64,000 nucleotides of DNA, taken from Methanomassiliicoccales archaeon. Its GTDB lineage: Archaea; Thermoplasmatota; Thermoplasmata; RBG-16-68-12; SOIM01. The notes beneath the pieces were generated by a model that saw only the letters and a list, made by a program, of their open reading frames with translations, did not search any database and was not told where the DNA came from. Below are positions 1 to 10,082 of the stretch, in pieces (the first letter of the stretch is position 1; each line of letters begins with the position of its first letter). The DNA is taken from positions 1 to 64,000 of the forward strand of contig JAUVGH010000004.1 in assembly GCA_030593885.1 (NCBI GenBank), written 5' to 3'. Made by a program: the position numbers and the translations under genes.

Positions 1-396
1 CCCATTGGCAGGCAAGTGACTGTTGTCGACCACGAACTGGTAGGTTCCGTCCTGGGGAATTCTGAAAGTATAAATCTCTTCGGTTGCGTAGAGCCGCGAG
101 CCTGCCCCATATAATTCGGCGGTTCCGTTGCCGAAGAACGCCGATGTATACTCTGAATAGCCGTGTTCGTCAAAGACCAGGATGTCCACGGGATAAGGAT
201 AGGATTCTAGGAACACCCTGATGGTATCTCCCTCCTCTGCATCGAATCTTTCATTCCAATATTCGCCCCATTCGATCGTCCCGTCCTCGATGAAAGGGAT
301 CTCGGCAGATGCGGTGGGCTGGAATGTCAGCAAGAGGACAAGGACGGCAAGATACGTGCCCCATCTTACAACTCGACCTGCGCTTTCTGGCTGCAT
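1..396 (-). CDS. Secreted protein, partial (C-terminus outside window); N-terminal signal peptide then a beta-rich domain
   Basis: Open minus frame MQPESAGRVVRWGTYLAVLVLLLTFQPTASAEIPFIEDG... running off the window edge; in-frame upstream GTG also possible. Confidence 0.6.
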   Translation of the reverse strand, partial: MQPESAGRVVRWGTYLAVLVLLLTFQPTASAEIPFIEDGTIEWGEYWNERFDAEEGDTIRVFLESYPYPVDILVFDEHGYSEYTSAFFGNGTAELYGAGSRLYATEEIYTFRIPQDGTYQFVVDNSHLPANG

Positions 397-585
397 GCTC
401 TCCACAATGCGTTTTCATATAATCTGCATCGATAAAACACTATCGCAGCCTTCTCCCACACTTGGCATCCGAAGGGAGTGAATAATTCTCCCTGTTTGAG
501 CGCACTCGCTGTCCCCGAAATACTTTCACTCACCCCTCTCAAAATCCCTTATATCCTATCACCCACCTAGGTAATAGCGGTTCAC

Positions 586-723
586 ATGATGAGAACAGAC
601 AGCATGAAGAACATAGAGCATACATCATGCCCAGAACGATTGGTTTGCCCCGAATGCGGGTCAAGAGTGGAGGGTAGTACGAGATGTTTCCTGTGCAGGA
701 GTTGCGGGCTTTCGAGTTGCTAG
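586..723 (+). CDS. Small zinc-ribbon protein (45 aa), resembling the C-terminal Cys tail of B12-dependent ribonucleotide reductase
   Basis: MMRTDSMKNIEHTSCPERLVCPECGSRVEGSTRCFLCRSCGLSSC*: CPxCG...CxxCG plus terminal C. Confidence 0.55.
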   Translation: MMRTDSMKNIEHTSCPERLVCPECGSRVEGSTRCFLCRSCGLSSC

Positions 724-753
724 ATGACGTCGGGCAAAGTCTAATAACCGCCG

Positions 754-2913
754 ATGCATTACCTGAGATTTACCGAGGTATTATCGGTCATTAGGGGGAG
801 CATTGTCGTGCCCGATTTTGACAACGAGGGGCTAGTCGCAAAGTGGGAGGTATTCTTCGATGAATACGGATACCAACCCAAGATAGTCGGCGTCGCCGAC
901 AGTTATCCAGAGAAGCGAAGCCTCTACATCAAGTTCGAGGACCTGGACAGGTTCGACACCGACATGGCCATGTTCTTTCTGGAACATCCGATGAACGCGA
1001 TCGTCACCGGGGAGGAGGCCATCAAGAGGCTCATTCCCATCGGCCATGACAATGTGCACATTCATCTCAGGATCGAGAGGCTCCCCAAGGACGCAAGGGT
1101 CGCCGTGAGGGACCTGAGAAGCAAGCATCTAGGCAAGTTCCTCGCCGCCGAGGGGCTCGTCAGAAAGGCCACCGAAGTGAGACCGAGGCTGACCGAAGCG
1201 GTCTTCCAATGCATCAGATGCAACGTGTTCATCAAGGAGCCCCAGGACGAGAGAGGAATGAGGGAACCGCTGGAATGCTACGAGGACCAGGGGGGCTGCA
1301 AGAGGGTGGCCACTTCCACCAAGTTCAAGTTGATTACCGAGGAATCCGTATTCGCGGACACGCAGAAGATAGAGATACAGGAGAGGCCCGAAGGTCTGAG
1401 AGGCGGTGCCGAACCCCAGAGACTGGTCGCATACGTGGAGGACGACATAACCGGTGACATATCCCCCGGGGACAGAGTCATCCTCAACGGCATTCTGAGA
1501 AGCCAGCAGAGATCCACATACAGGGTCAAGTCCACTCTCTTCGACATCAACCTGGAGATCAACAGCATCGAACCGGAGCAGAAGGCGTTCGAGGAGATCG
1601 ACATCACTGGGGAGGACGTCGAGGAGATGGAGGAGGTCGCCAAGGACCCCGACATAATGAGGAACATAATTGCGTCCATCTCGCCATCGATATTCGGCAT
1701 GGAGATGGAAAAGGAAGCTCTCGCGCTCCAGTTGTTCGGAGGCGTTCCAAAGGAGATGCCGGACGGGACCAAGACCAGGGGGGACATACACATCCTGATG
1801 GTCGGGGACCCAGGTACCGGGAAGTCCCAGATGCTCACCTACATCAGCGCACTGGCCCCGAGGGGCGTCTACGCATCCGGGAAATCGGCCACCGCTGCAG
1901 GACTGACCGCCGCCGCTGTGAGAGATGATTTCGGCGAGGGACGGTGGACCTTGGAGGCGGGCGCACTGGTACTGGCCGACATGGGCATAGTCTGCATTGA
2001 CGAGATCGAGAAGATGAACCCTCAGGACAGAAGCGCCATCCACCTGGGGATGGAACAGCAGTTCATTACCATTTCAAAGGCAGGCATCCAGGCCACCCTG
2101 CAGAGCAGGTGCTCGGTTCTTGCAGCCGCAAACCCCAAGTTCGGAAGGTTCGACGACAGCAAATACATTGCCGAACAGATCGATCTTTCCCCCACATTGC
2201 TGTCAAGGTTCGATGTCATTTTCGTGATTCTCGACAAGCCGGAGACCAGACGTGACATGAACATGGCCGAGCACATACTCAAGGGCCACCTGATCGGAGA
2301 GATGCTGAGGCAAGAAGAGGAAGGGGTGGAGATAGAGTTCGATGCGGAACTGGCGGAGGTCAACAAGCCTCATTTCAAGCCAGAGTTCCTCAGGAAGTAC
2401 ATCGCCCACGCCAAGCGCATCTACCCCATCATGACCGAGGACGCCATTAACGTGCTCAGGGATTATTACCTCAGCTTAAGGAAGCAGGGCGAGATCGAAG
2501 GGTCCGCTGTGCCCATCACCCCGAGGCAATTGGAAGCGTTCGTGAGGCTCGCAGAAGCCAGCGCAAGGGCGAGGTTGAGCGACGTCGTTTCGACAGACGA
2601 CGCGGACAGATCGGTCAAGATAGTGGAGTACTGGCTCAAGAAGGTAACCGAAGAGGAAGGGGGAAGGTTCGACATCGACATAATAGCCACGGGCACGAGC
2701 AGGTCCCAGAGGGAACAGATTATTATCCTAAGAGATGTAATAACAGAATTGACAAGAGATGAAAGCAGCGCATCACTCCAGGACATCGTCGAACTCGCCG
2801 AAGAAAAGGGCATCGCCCCGACCAGGGTCGAATCCTGGCTCAACAGGTGGAAGGAAGAGGGAGAGGTCTACTCCCCGAGAAAGAACAGGTACAAGCTCGT
2901 CGAAAAGCGATGA
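754..2913 (+). CDS. mcm: Replicative DNA helicase MCM
   Basis: Walker A GDPGTGKSQ, Walker B CIDEIEKM, LSRFD arginine finger, N-terminal zinc motif, C-terminal winged helix. Confidence 0.95.
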   Translation: MHYLRFTEVLSVIRGSIVVPDFDNEGLVAKWEVFFDEYGYQPKIVGVADSYPEKRSLYIKFEDLDRFDTDMAMFFLEHPMNAIVTGEEAIKRLIPIGHDNVHIHLRIERLPKDARVAVRDLRSKHLGKFLAAEGLVRKATEVRPRLTEAVFQCIRCNVFIKEPQDERGMREPLECYEDQGGCKRVATSTKFKLITEESVFADTQKIEIQERPEGLRGGAEPQRLVAYVEDDITGDISPGDRVILNGILRSQQRSTYRVKSTLFDINLEINSIEPEQKAFEEIDITGEDVEEMEEVAKDPDIMRNIIASISPSIFGMEMEKEALALQLFGGVPKEMPDGTKTRGDIHILMVGDPGTGKSQMLTYISALAPRGVYASGKSATAAGLTAAAVRDDFGEGRWTLEAGALVLADMGIVCIDEIEKMNPQDRSAIHLGMEQQFITISKAGIQATLQSRCSVLAAANPKFGRFDDSKYIAEQIDLSPTLLSRFDVIFVILDKPETRRDMNMAEHILKGHLIGEMLRQEEEGVEIEFDAELAEVNKPHFKPEFLRKYIAHAKRIYPIMTEDAINVLRDYYLSLRKQGEIEGSAVPITPRQLEAFVRLAEASARARLSDVVSTDDADRSVKIVEYWLKKVTEEEGGRFDIDIIATGTSRSQREQIIILRDVITELTRDESSASLQDIVELAEEKGIAPTRVESWLNRWKEEGEVYSPRKNRYKLVEKR

Positions 2914-2917
2914 ACGG

Positions 2918-3205
2918 ATCAAGATCAAGATCTACCAGCAAGGGGGGCAGACGGTCGTCGCCGCGTGTGATGCCGAACTCATTGGTCAGACTTTTGAAGA
3001 GGATGAGATGATCCTCAAGGTGACCTCTTTCTATGATGGTGCTTTCGCTTCTGAAGAAGAGCTCGTTGTGAACCTCAGAGCGGCCACGTGTGCGAATCTT
3101 GTTGGGAAAAGGACGATAAAGGTGGCGGTCTCCGCTGGGATTATCAACAAAGACGGCGTCATCAGAATTGGTGGGGTGCCACACGCGCAGTTGTATCGAT
3201 TCTAA
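2918..3205 (+). CDS. DUF424-family protein; true start codon uncertain
   Basis: IKIKIYQQGGQTVVAACDAELIGQTFEEDEMILKV...ANLVGKRTI...GVIRIGGVPHAQLYRF; no ATG/GTG/TTG in frame near the expected N-terminus. Confidence 0.65.
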   Translation: MKIKIYQQGGQTVVAACDAELIGQTFEEDEMILKVTSFYDGAFASEEELVVNLRAATCANLVGKRTIKVAVSAGIINKDGVIRIGGVPHAQLYRF

Positions 3206-3402
3206 GGTATCTTCTTTTCCTCATGCGCCTTCTCCAAGAACTCAATAAGCTCCGCCAGTGTGTACTTCCTGGCCGCCGACGGTATCTGCTTCAGCAGGCT
3301 TGGAACAGGAGGCATGAAGCCTCTGATCAGGGGATTAAGGCCGTTGTAGGTCTTGACAATCTCATCGATTATCTCTTGCTGGTCCTCGGGAGTTATCGTC
3401 AT
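3202..3402 (-). CDS. Small conserved-type hypothetical protein (66 aa)
   Basis: ORF 66 aa, convergent with the DUF424 gene, fills the gap between genes. Confidence 0.5.
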   Translation of the reverse strand: MTITPEDQQEIIDEIVKTYNGLNPLIRGFMPPVPSLLKQIPSAARKYTLAELIEFLEKAHEEKKIP

Positions 3403-3490
3403 CGTATCACCCAGAATGATGGTGAATGGACTATTAAACCTTCAGATTGCCCCTACCTTAAATATGAGATTCGGATTTTTGAAACACGAT

Positions 3491-4510
3491 ATGAACCCAC
3501 TGTTCTGCGTGGAATGCGGCGCCGAAGGAAAGGTGTACGAGAGCCTCTGCGAGAGATGCTTCCTGGAGAGGCACAGGTTAGCCGAGGTGCCGGAGTTCCT
3601 GGACATAGAGGAGTGCCTGGAATGCGGTTCGTTCCTCATCGGAAGCAAATGGATCAGTGTTCCCATGGAACGCGCCGTGGAGATGCTTCTGGACAAGGCG
3701 ATCATTTACGAGGACCTCGTGGACACCCACCAGTACAGCGTGGAGTACGACCCCGAGGACGAGAAGAACATCAAGGTCGTGGTCCACTGCGACATGTACG
3801 TCGACGAGATGAGGACGGAGAAGGACATTCACTCCAAGGTGAGGTTAAAGCCAAGCCAGTGCGTCACGTGCACCAGAAGGAAGTCGAGATATTACGAAGC
3901 CACCCTCCAGATCAGGGCGGACCGAAGGAACCTCTCGGACGAGGAGATGGAAGCGATCAACAAGTTCGTTCACAAGAGGGTGGAGTCGGCCACGGATGCG
4001 TTCATCAGCGAGGAAGAGAAGAAGCACGGCGGCTGGGACTTCTTGTTGAGCTCAAAGAACTTGGCAAGGAACATAGCCAAGGAACTGGCATCACAATACT
4101 GCGCCCAGGACTCCTCATCAGCGAAACTCGTGGGCATGAAGGACGGGGAGGAAATGTACAGGGTCACGCACTTGGTCCGGCTTCCGCAGTGCAAGGTCGG
4201 GGACGTCATCGATCACCACGGAAAGCTGTATCAGATAATGGGGATGGCGACCAACGTCTCGGTCAAGAACATAGAGGATTGGAGCAAGTATTCGTTCACA
4301 CCGTCCGAGCTGGTAGGGTCAAGCGTGGTGGATTGCCTCAGACTTCAAGCGGTGTTGCTGGTGGAGACAGAGGATGAGATGCAGATCATGGACCCGGACA
4401 CCATGAAGACGGTCACCATCAAGAAGCCCGAGGGTTTCCATTCAGAAGAAGAGATCTCGATAATCAAATGCGAGAAAGGGATTTTTCCAGCGCCGTCTCA
4501 AAAGGATTAA
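3491..4510 (+). CDS. NMD3-family protein (ribosome-export adaptor homolog)
   Basis: MNPLFCVECGAEGKVYESLCERCF...FLDIEECLECGSFLIG...QCVTCTRRKSRYYEATLQIR; ORF track extends further upstream. Confidence 0.8.
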   Translation: MNPLFCVECGAEGKVYESLCERCFLERHRLAEVPEFLDIEECLECGSFLIGSKWISVPMERAVEMLLDKAIIYEDLVDTHQYSVEYDPEDEKNIKVVVHCDMYVDEMRTEKDIHSKVRLKPSQCVTCTRRKSRYYEATLQIRADRRNLSDEEMEAINKFVHKRVESATDAFISEEEKKHGGWDFLLSSKNLARNIAKELASQYCAQDSSSAKLVGMKDGEEMYRVTHLVRLPQCKVGDVIDHHGKLYQIMGMATNVSVKNIEDWSKYSFTPSELVGSSVVDCLRLQAVLLVETEDEMQIMDPDTMKTVTIKKPEGFHSEEEISIIKCEKGIFPAPSQKD

Positions 4511-4541
4511 TTACACACCTCCGGATTCTCATTCGGTTCTC

Positions 4542-5417
4542 ATGATTTCAAAGGAGTTGATCGTTGATACCACCGTGGAGCTTCTCCGCCAGGCGGTCAC
4601 CCGCTTGCCGTCCGATGTGAAGAAGGCCTTGGAGGATGCTCACGAGAGGGAGGAGGACGAGGTTCCCCGGGCCCAGCTCAAAGCGATACTGGACAACGTG
4701 GCCCTTGCGGAGGAGGGCTCACTGCCCATGTGTCAGGACACCGGGATACCCATATTCTTCGTTGATCTGGGTAACGTGGAGGTGGACGATGTCCAAGAGG
4801 CCATCATTGAAGGGGTCAAGGAGGGAACCAAGGTCATCCCGCTGAGGCCCAACGCGGTCCATCCCATTACTAGAAAGAACCCCGGAACCAACGTCGGGGA
4901 GCATATGCCCTACATCAACTGCCGGATGTCCGATAATGATCATATCGAGATCGGGGTGATGCCAAAGGGTGCCGGCTCCGAGAACATGAGCGCTCTCAGG
5001 ATGCTCACCCCCGCCGCCGGGCTCAAAGGGATCAAGCAGTTCGCCCTGGACGTGTTGCTGAACGCCGGATCAAAACCATGCCCACCGACCATCCTCGGCA
5101 TGGGGATAGGCGGGTCTGCCGACATTTCGATTAAGATGGGAAAGGAATCCCTTCTGCGTCCGCTGGACCAGAGACACCCTGACCCAGATATCGCCCAGCT
5201 CGAGGAGGAGCTCTACACAACGCTCAATGAGATCGGCATCGGTCCCATGGGACTTGGGGGGAAGACCTCGATCCTAGGGGTGAAAATAGAATATGCAGCA
5301 TGCCACACGGCCAGCCTTCCCGTGGCCATCAACGTTCAGTGCTGGGCGGCCAGGAGGGCGGCTTGCAGGATCTATCAGGACGGCAAGGTCGAATACACCA
5401 CACACGGGGGTGATTAG
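4542..5417 (+). CDS. Fumarate hydratase class I, alpha subunit
   Basis: PMCQDTGIPIFFVDLG, NVGEHMPYINCR, PKGAGSENMSALRMLTPA, PCPPTILGMGIGGSAD. Confidence 0.9.
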   Translation: MISKELIVDTTVELLRQAVTRLPSDVKKALEDAHEREEDEVPRAQLKAILDNVALAEEGSLPMCQDTGIPIFFVDLGNVEVDDVQEAIIEGVKEGTKVIPLRPNAVHPITRKNPGTNVGEHMPYINCRMSDNDHIEIGVMPKGAGSENMSALRMLTPAAGLKGIKQFALDVLLNAGSKPCPPTILGMGIGGSADISIKMGKESLLRPLDQRHPDPDIAQLEEELYTTLNEIGIGPMGLGGKTSILGVKIEYAACHTASLPVAINVQCWAARRAACRIYQDGKVEYTTHGGD

Positions 5418-6020
5418 GTGGCGGACGTTCATCTCACCACTCCGCTCAGCGAGGAGGATGTAAGGAACCTGAAGCTCGGGGACAGCGTCTATCTCTCGGG
5501 CACAATCTACACAGGCAGGGACGAGGTCCACATCAGGGCGCTGGAATATCTCGAGGAAGGTAAGGAGGTCCCGGTCGATTTCAAGGACATGGCGATGTTC
5601 CACTGCGGCCCCATAATGAAGAAGGTGAACGAGCACTGGTCTGTTGTTGCGGCTGGGCCTACAACAAGTTCAAGGATGAACAATCTGGAGCCCCAGTTCA
5701 TTGAGAACTTCGGGGTGCGCGCGATCATCGGCAAGGGCGGTATGTCCCGACCAACCATCGAAGCGATGGAGAGATTCGGCTGCGTCTATCTGGCCATCAC
5801 AGGCGGTGCTGCGATCCTTGCAGCCAATGGAATGAGAGAAGTCAAGGGCGTGGAGTGGTTCGACATGGGGATGCCCGAGGCCATATGGATAGTGGAAACT
5901 GACAACTTCGGACCGCTGACGATTGCCATAGACACTCACGGGAACAGCCTTTTCGAGGGTGTTGAAGAGAAGGTAAAAGAGAACCTTGGGGCGGTCAAGG
6001 CCAAGCTGGGCCTGGAGTAG
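5418..6020 (+). CDS. Fumarate hydratase class I, beta subunit (GTG start)
   Basis: LTTPLSEEDVRNLKLGDSVYLSGTIYTGRDEVH, AAGPTTSSRM, GKGGMSRPTIEAM, YLAITGGAAIL. Confidence 0.9.
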   Translation: MADVHLTTPLSEEDVRNLKLGDSVYLSGTIYTGRDEVHIRALEYLEEGKEVPVDFKDMAMFHCGPIMKKVNEHWSVVAAGPTTSSRMNNLEPQFIENFGVRAIIGKGGMSRPTIEAMERFGCVYLAITGGAAILAANGMREVKGVEWFDMGMPEAIWIVETDNFGPLTIAIDTHGNSLFEGVEEKVKENLGAVKAKLGLE

Positions 6021-6099
6021 TTTCACCTCCCTGGCCGGTCCACATTCACAACGGTATTGTAGAATAGTTAAATAGCGTCCGGGCAATAGCCTTGTTGAA

Positions 6100-6762
6100 A
6101 TGAAGATCAAGATCGAATGCAAGTCATTGGATGACCTTCTGGAGGGAGGAATAGAGAGCGGCTGTCTCACCCTGCTTTACGGTGAAGCGGGGAGCGGGAA
6201 GACCAACATCTGCCTGCAGTTGTCCAGGAACGTTGCCAGGAAGGAGAAGGTCGCCTACATCGACACCGAAGGCGTCTCCATGGAGAGGCTGAAGCAGATG
6301 AGCGGGAAACAGTATGACAAGATCATGAAGAACGTCCTTCTGTGGGAAGCGACCAACATGGAGGAGCAGGAGGAGGCCATTGATGCCGTTGTAAAACTCG
6401 TTGAGAAGAGCTCCAGGATGGGGCTGGTGGTATTCGATTCTGCAACGATCCATTACCGGATGACCAAGAGGAACGAGGAGAGGTTCGACAGGAAGACATT
6501 GACGGGGCAGGTCTCAAAGCTTCTTTCGTTGGCGAGGAAACAGGACATACCAATCGTGCTCACAAGCCAGGTCTATACGGATATCGAAAGGGGGACATAC
6601 GAACCCCTGGGTGGCCACATGCTGACCCACAACGCAAAATCCATAATCAGACTTGACAAGATCGGTCCCAACGCTAGACGTGCCGTGGTTATGAAGCACC
6701 GACATCTCGCAGAGGCCAAAAGCGCCGAGTTCTTCTTGACCGACAAGGGCGTTACTTGCTGA
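6100..6762 (+). CDS. radB: DNA repair/recombination protein RadB
   Basis: LLEGGIESGCLTLLYGEAGSGKTNICLQLS, RecA-like core ~220 aa. Confidence 0.9.
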   Translation: MKIKIECKSLDDLLEGGIESGCLTLLYGEAGSGKTNICLQLSRNVARKEKVAYIDTEGVSMERLKQMSGKQYDKIMKNVLLWEATNMEEQEEAIDAVVKLVEKSSRMGLVVFDSATIHYRMTKRNEERFDRKTLTGQVSKLLSLARKQDIPIVLTSQVYTDIERGTYEPLGGHMLTHNAKSIIRLDKIGPNARRAVVMKHRHLAEAKSAEFFLTDKGVTC

Positions 6763-6825
6763 TCATCGTATTCCGAAGTGCATTTCATATATTGGTGATA
6801 ACCTATTACGAGAGTTGAGAGGGAC

Positions 6826-7707
6826 ATGACAAAGGAAAGAACGTTCTACTCTGCCGGTTATCTCATTATCGAGAAGTGCGATCGTGAAGAATGGATGGAT
6901 GAGAGAATTCTACCGTCTAAGCTGATCTCCGCAAGTGAATGCAATTGTGATAGATATCCAGACATATGGAGTTTCCCGGATAAACGCCGTCCTCGGGATG
7001 GCGATGTAAATGCGTTTTCGAAAGCTGCCCCAAATCCACCTGGACCAGGTTTCCCCGGACAAGATTCAACCAATAACACCGCGTTGGATAAGTTGAATCT
7101 GGATAGAAAGTCCTTGAAGAAACTTCAGAAATGGGTCAATAAGCAATATGTAGCGGAGAATATGGCATTTCCCAATGTCTTCCTGAATCTGAACACCGCG
7201 AGAGAGTTTCATCAATCATATCTCAAGCACATTCCAGATTTGGAGTTAATCGGATTGGGGGTCTCTAAAGAGACAATAGACAAGTATCGCAGATACGAAA
7301 AGCGATCTCAGATGCGATGGATCGCAGAGAGAAGAATGCGGTCGGAAGGCCCCGTAAGGGGGTTATTCTTCGAACGTCTTGAGGATTACATGCCGGATGA
7401 ACACACTTTCAAGATGCGAGAGGATTCTCTCCTCATAGTTCTGTCTAGATATGAGCCAATCGATCCTTCCGGCGCTGTCTTGGGCTTTGAAATACTGGCC
7501 GATGAAGGATGCTACAACTTCTGTTCCCACATCTGCAATGGACTGGAAACCGATTTGAAAGAGAAACTAGGCGTCGCATTCAACGAGAACGGATTCATTG
7601 ATTCATTTGAGGATGCTGACAGATCCGCACAATACATCAATCAGAGTGAAGACGCCGAGCCTTGTGACTGGTATCCTTCCCTAATCATGAGATATGATAT
7701 CCACTAA
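6826..7707 (+). CDS. Hypothetical protein
   Basis: ORF 293 aa with no recognised family; more AT-rich codon use than neighbours. Confidence 0.6.
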   Translation: MTKERTFYSAGYLIIEKCDREEWMDERILPSKLISASECNCDRYPDIWSFPDKRRPRDGDVNAFSKAAPNPPGPGFPGQDSTNNTALDKLNLDRKSLKKLQKWVNKQYVAENMAFPNVFLNLNTAREFHQSYLKHIPDLELIGLGVSKETIDKYRRYEKRSQMRWIAERRMRSEGPVRGLFFERLEDYMPDEHTFKMREDSLLIVLSRYEPIDPSGAVLGFEILADEGCYNFCSHICNGLETDLKEKLGVAFNENGFIDSFEDADRSAQYINQSEDAEPCDWYPSLIMRYDIH

Positions 7708-7994
7708 AGACTCTGCCATCTCTTCAGACCAGGCAGGGTGTTCTCCGCCATCTCTCTTGCTTTATCCTCGGGCATGTTCAGCGTCGACACACCGATGTCC
7801 ACCAGTCTCTCGATTTGCTGTTCCATGGTCAGGTCCGGGATCGTGAAGTACCCGTTCTTGAAGCAGAACTGGCAATAGTCGAAGTTCGTCGAGCCATCAC
7901 CGTTGCTTCCGAAATCCTCCTCGAGGTGCATCGGCATCCCGCAGCTCTGACATATCGGACTTTCTGGTTCTCTCTCCTCCATTATATCCCTCAT
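7704..7994 (-). CDS. Putative zinc-ribbon domain protein
   Basis: ICQSCGMPMHLEEDFGSNGDGSTNFDYCQFCFKNGYF: CxxCGMPM...CxxCxxxG signature. Confidence 0.8.
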   Translation of the reverse strand: MRDIMEEREPESPICQSCGMPMHLEEDFGSNGDGSTNFDYCQFCFKNGYFTIPDLTMEQQIERLVDIGVSTLNMPEDKAREMAENTLPGLKRWQSL

Positions 7995-9016
7995 ATCTTC
8001 CTTTCAAGGAAGAACTCAGCAGCGGCCGAGAGATTCTCTCTCAACTCTTCCGGGACATCCTGAATCGATGCCTTGGCCGCGCCCAGCATCTCCCTTGCTC
8101 TTTCCTTCGCTTTATTTATTATCTGATACTTGTCAAACAGTGATATGACCCAGGAGACATCCTCGTCCGAGGTGTATTCTCTTGCTTTGTTCAATATCTC
8201 GAAGAGCCTCTCCTTCTCCTCCTGAGTACATTCTGAGGATGCGAGCGCAACAAGCAGACTTCTCTTTCCTTCTTTGATGTCGCAACCTATCTCCTCTCGC
8301 CCCTTGCCCTCGGTGAGATCGAGAATGTCATCCGCTATCTGGAACACCGGCCCAATGTACTTGCCGAATTCCTCCAGCGATCTCAACGTTTCGTCCGAAG
8401 CGCCGGAGATTATCGCCCCGCCGATTATCGGATACGCGAGGTAGTATCCGGTCTTCTCAGTGACCGTCCTCATGTACTCCTCCACCGAGATGTCGTCGCT
8501 CTCTCTGGCGCCTATGTCCATGGCCTGCCCGATGCCGGTCCTGTCCACGGTCTTGGTGAGCAGATCCACCAGTTTCACCAGCTGCTCGCTGCTGACACCC
8601 ACGTCCCCGCCTCTCAGGATCGCCCTGTACGTCTTCACGAAGATGTAATCCCCGATGTTTATGCCATGTGCGGGACCGAACTTCTTCCATACGCTGGGTC
8701 TGTTCCTCCTGACCTCGTCCTCGTCCTCTATGTCATCGTGCACCAGAAGGAAACTGTGAAGCAGCTCGGCTGAAATCGCAAATGGGATCGCCTTCGAGCA
8801 GTCCTCTCCCAAACTCTCACAGGTCATCAGTGCCAGTACCGGTCTCACCCTTTTTCCGCGGGTGTTCCTGTCGGGTGTATCCAGCCCCAAAGAGTAGACC
8901 ATCCCATCGTGCAGGTTCTCTATCTTTTCGCCCTCAAGAACGAACTTCTCTATCTCTCCGTCTATGAATCTTGATTTCTCGTCAAGGTACTGCTTGAACT
9001 CTTCCACGTTCATCAC
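7991..9016 (-). CDS. Polyprenyl (geranylgeranyl/farnesyl) diphosphate synthase
   Basis: LLVHDDIEDEDEVRRN (FARM) and FQIADDILDL (SARM). Confidence 0.92.
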   Translation of the reverse strand: MMNVEEFKQYLDEKSRFIDGEIEKFVLEGEKIENLHDGMVYSLGLDTPDRNTRGKRVRPVLALMTCESLGEDCSKAIPFAISAELLHSFLLVHDDIEDEDEVRRNRPSVWKKFGPAHGINIGDYIFVKTYRAILRGGDVGVSSEQLVKLVDLLTKTVDRTGIGQAMDIGARESDDISVEEYMRTVTEKTGYYLAYPIIGGAIISGASDETLRSLEEFGKYIGPVFQIADDILDLTEGKGREEIGCDIKEGKRSLLVALASSECTQEEKERLFEILNKAREYTSDEDVSWVISLFDKYQIINKAKERAREMLGAAKASIQDVPEELRENLSAAAEFFLERKI

Positions 9017-9026
9017 GCCCCCCTCG

Positions 9027-10082
9027 TCACATCTCCAGGCCGGATATCCACGTTGCTGTGTCCCCGACGATCACAGCATTCGCTTCTTTCAGTTGAGGGA
9101 TCGTGCTCGACCCCGTCAGGAACATCGTTGCTCTCAGCTCGCTGAGAATGAGATTCAGCTCTTCAATGACCGCTTGAGCGGATTCCTTTGCGAAAGGCAA
9201 CAACCTTGACGCTATTCCGGCCGATGAAGCTCCCATAGCCATCGCCCTTGCCGCGTCCAGACCGTTCCTCACCCCGCCGGTGGCTATCAACGGAAGACCT
9301 ACGTTAGCCTCAATCAGTGACACAGGAGTGGGCACGCCCCAGTTCCAGAACGTCTTTCCCAGTCTCTCCTTTCTCTTGTCCGACTCGTTCTTCGCTCTGA
9401 AATACTCGACCGCCGAGAAGCTGGTTCCGCCCAGTCCGCCCACGTCTATTCCCCTTATCTTGCTGTTCCTCAGCACTAACGCAGTCCCTCTGGATATCCC
9501 GGCCCCGGTCTCCTTGACGATGATCGGAAGGAACCTGGCGAGTTTGTTTATCTCCTCGAGGCATCCCTTCGCCCTGGTGTCGCCTTCCGGCATCACGACC
9601 TCCTGCAGGAAGTTCAGGTGTATCGCGAGCAGGTCAGCGTCTATCATCTCCATCGCGTGTTTGGCATCCCGTTCCGTGAACGGGTCTTTATCCCCCTGAC
9701 GGATGAACTGCGGCGCTCCCAGGTTGCCGATCACCAGCGGAACGTCGAAGTCCTTGACGACGGAATAAGTCCTCTCAAGTGAAGCGTCCTCGATGGCCTG
9801 CCTCTGGCTGCCCACACCCATTCCTATCCCGACCTCGCTCGCTGCTTCGGCTAGGTTCTTGTTTATCGTTTCAGCGTCCTTGTACCCCCCTGTCATCGCG
9901 GATATGATGATTGGCGCGTCGAGATTCTTACCGAATATCGTAACGCCGGTGTCAAGCTCGTCCATGTCTATCTCCGGCAGTGCTCTATGGATCAACCTGA
10001 CATCATCCCAGTAGTTGTAATTGGCAGAGACGTCCTCATTGAGAACGATCTCCAGATGCTCTTTCTTCCTGTTCTGGGTCAT
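9027..10082 (-). CDS. fni: Isopentenyl-diphosphate delta-isomerase type 2
   Basis: ISAMTGG, GVGSQRQA, VKETGAGIS, GIDVGGLGGTSF, IATGGVRNGLDAA. Confidence 0.93.
   Translation of the reverse strand: MTQNRKKEHLEIVLNEDVSANYNYWDDVRLIHRALPEIDMDELDTGVTIFGKNLDAPIIISAMTGGYKDAETINKNLAEAASEVGIGMGVGSQRQAIEDASLERTYSVVKDFDVPLVIGNLGAPQFIRQGDKDPFTERDAKHAMEMIDADLLAIHLNFLQEVVMPEGDTRAKGCLEEINKLARFLPIIVKETGAGISRGTALVLRNSKIRGIDVGGLGGTSFSAVEYFRAKNESDKRKERLGKTFWNWGVPTPVSLIEANVGLPLIATGGVRNGLDAARAMAMGASSAGIASRLLPFAKESAQAVIEELNLILSELRATMFLTGSSTIPQLKEANAVIVGDTATWISGLEM

Noticed and set aside
1129-2043. 304-aa minus-strand ORF opposite mcm
   Set aside because: Antisense to a clearly conserved MCM core; composition is that of an antisense reading.
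3088-4377. 429-aa plus-strand ORF
   Set aside because: Out of frame with the NMD3-like protein it overlaps; low-complexity Arg/Gly/Glu product typical of a wrong-frame translation.
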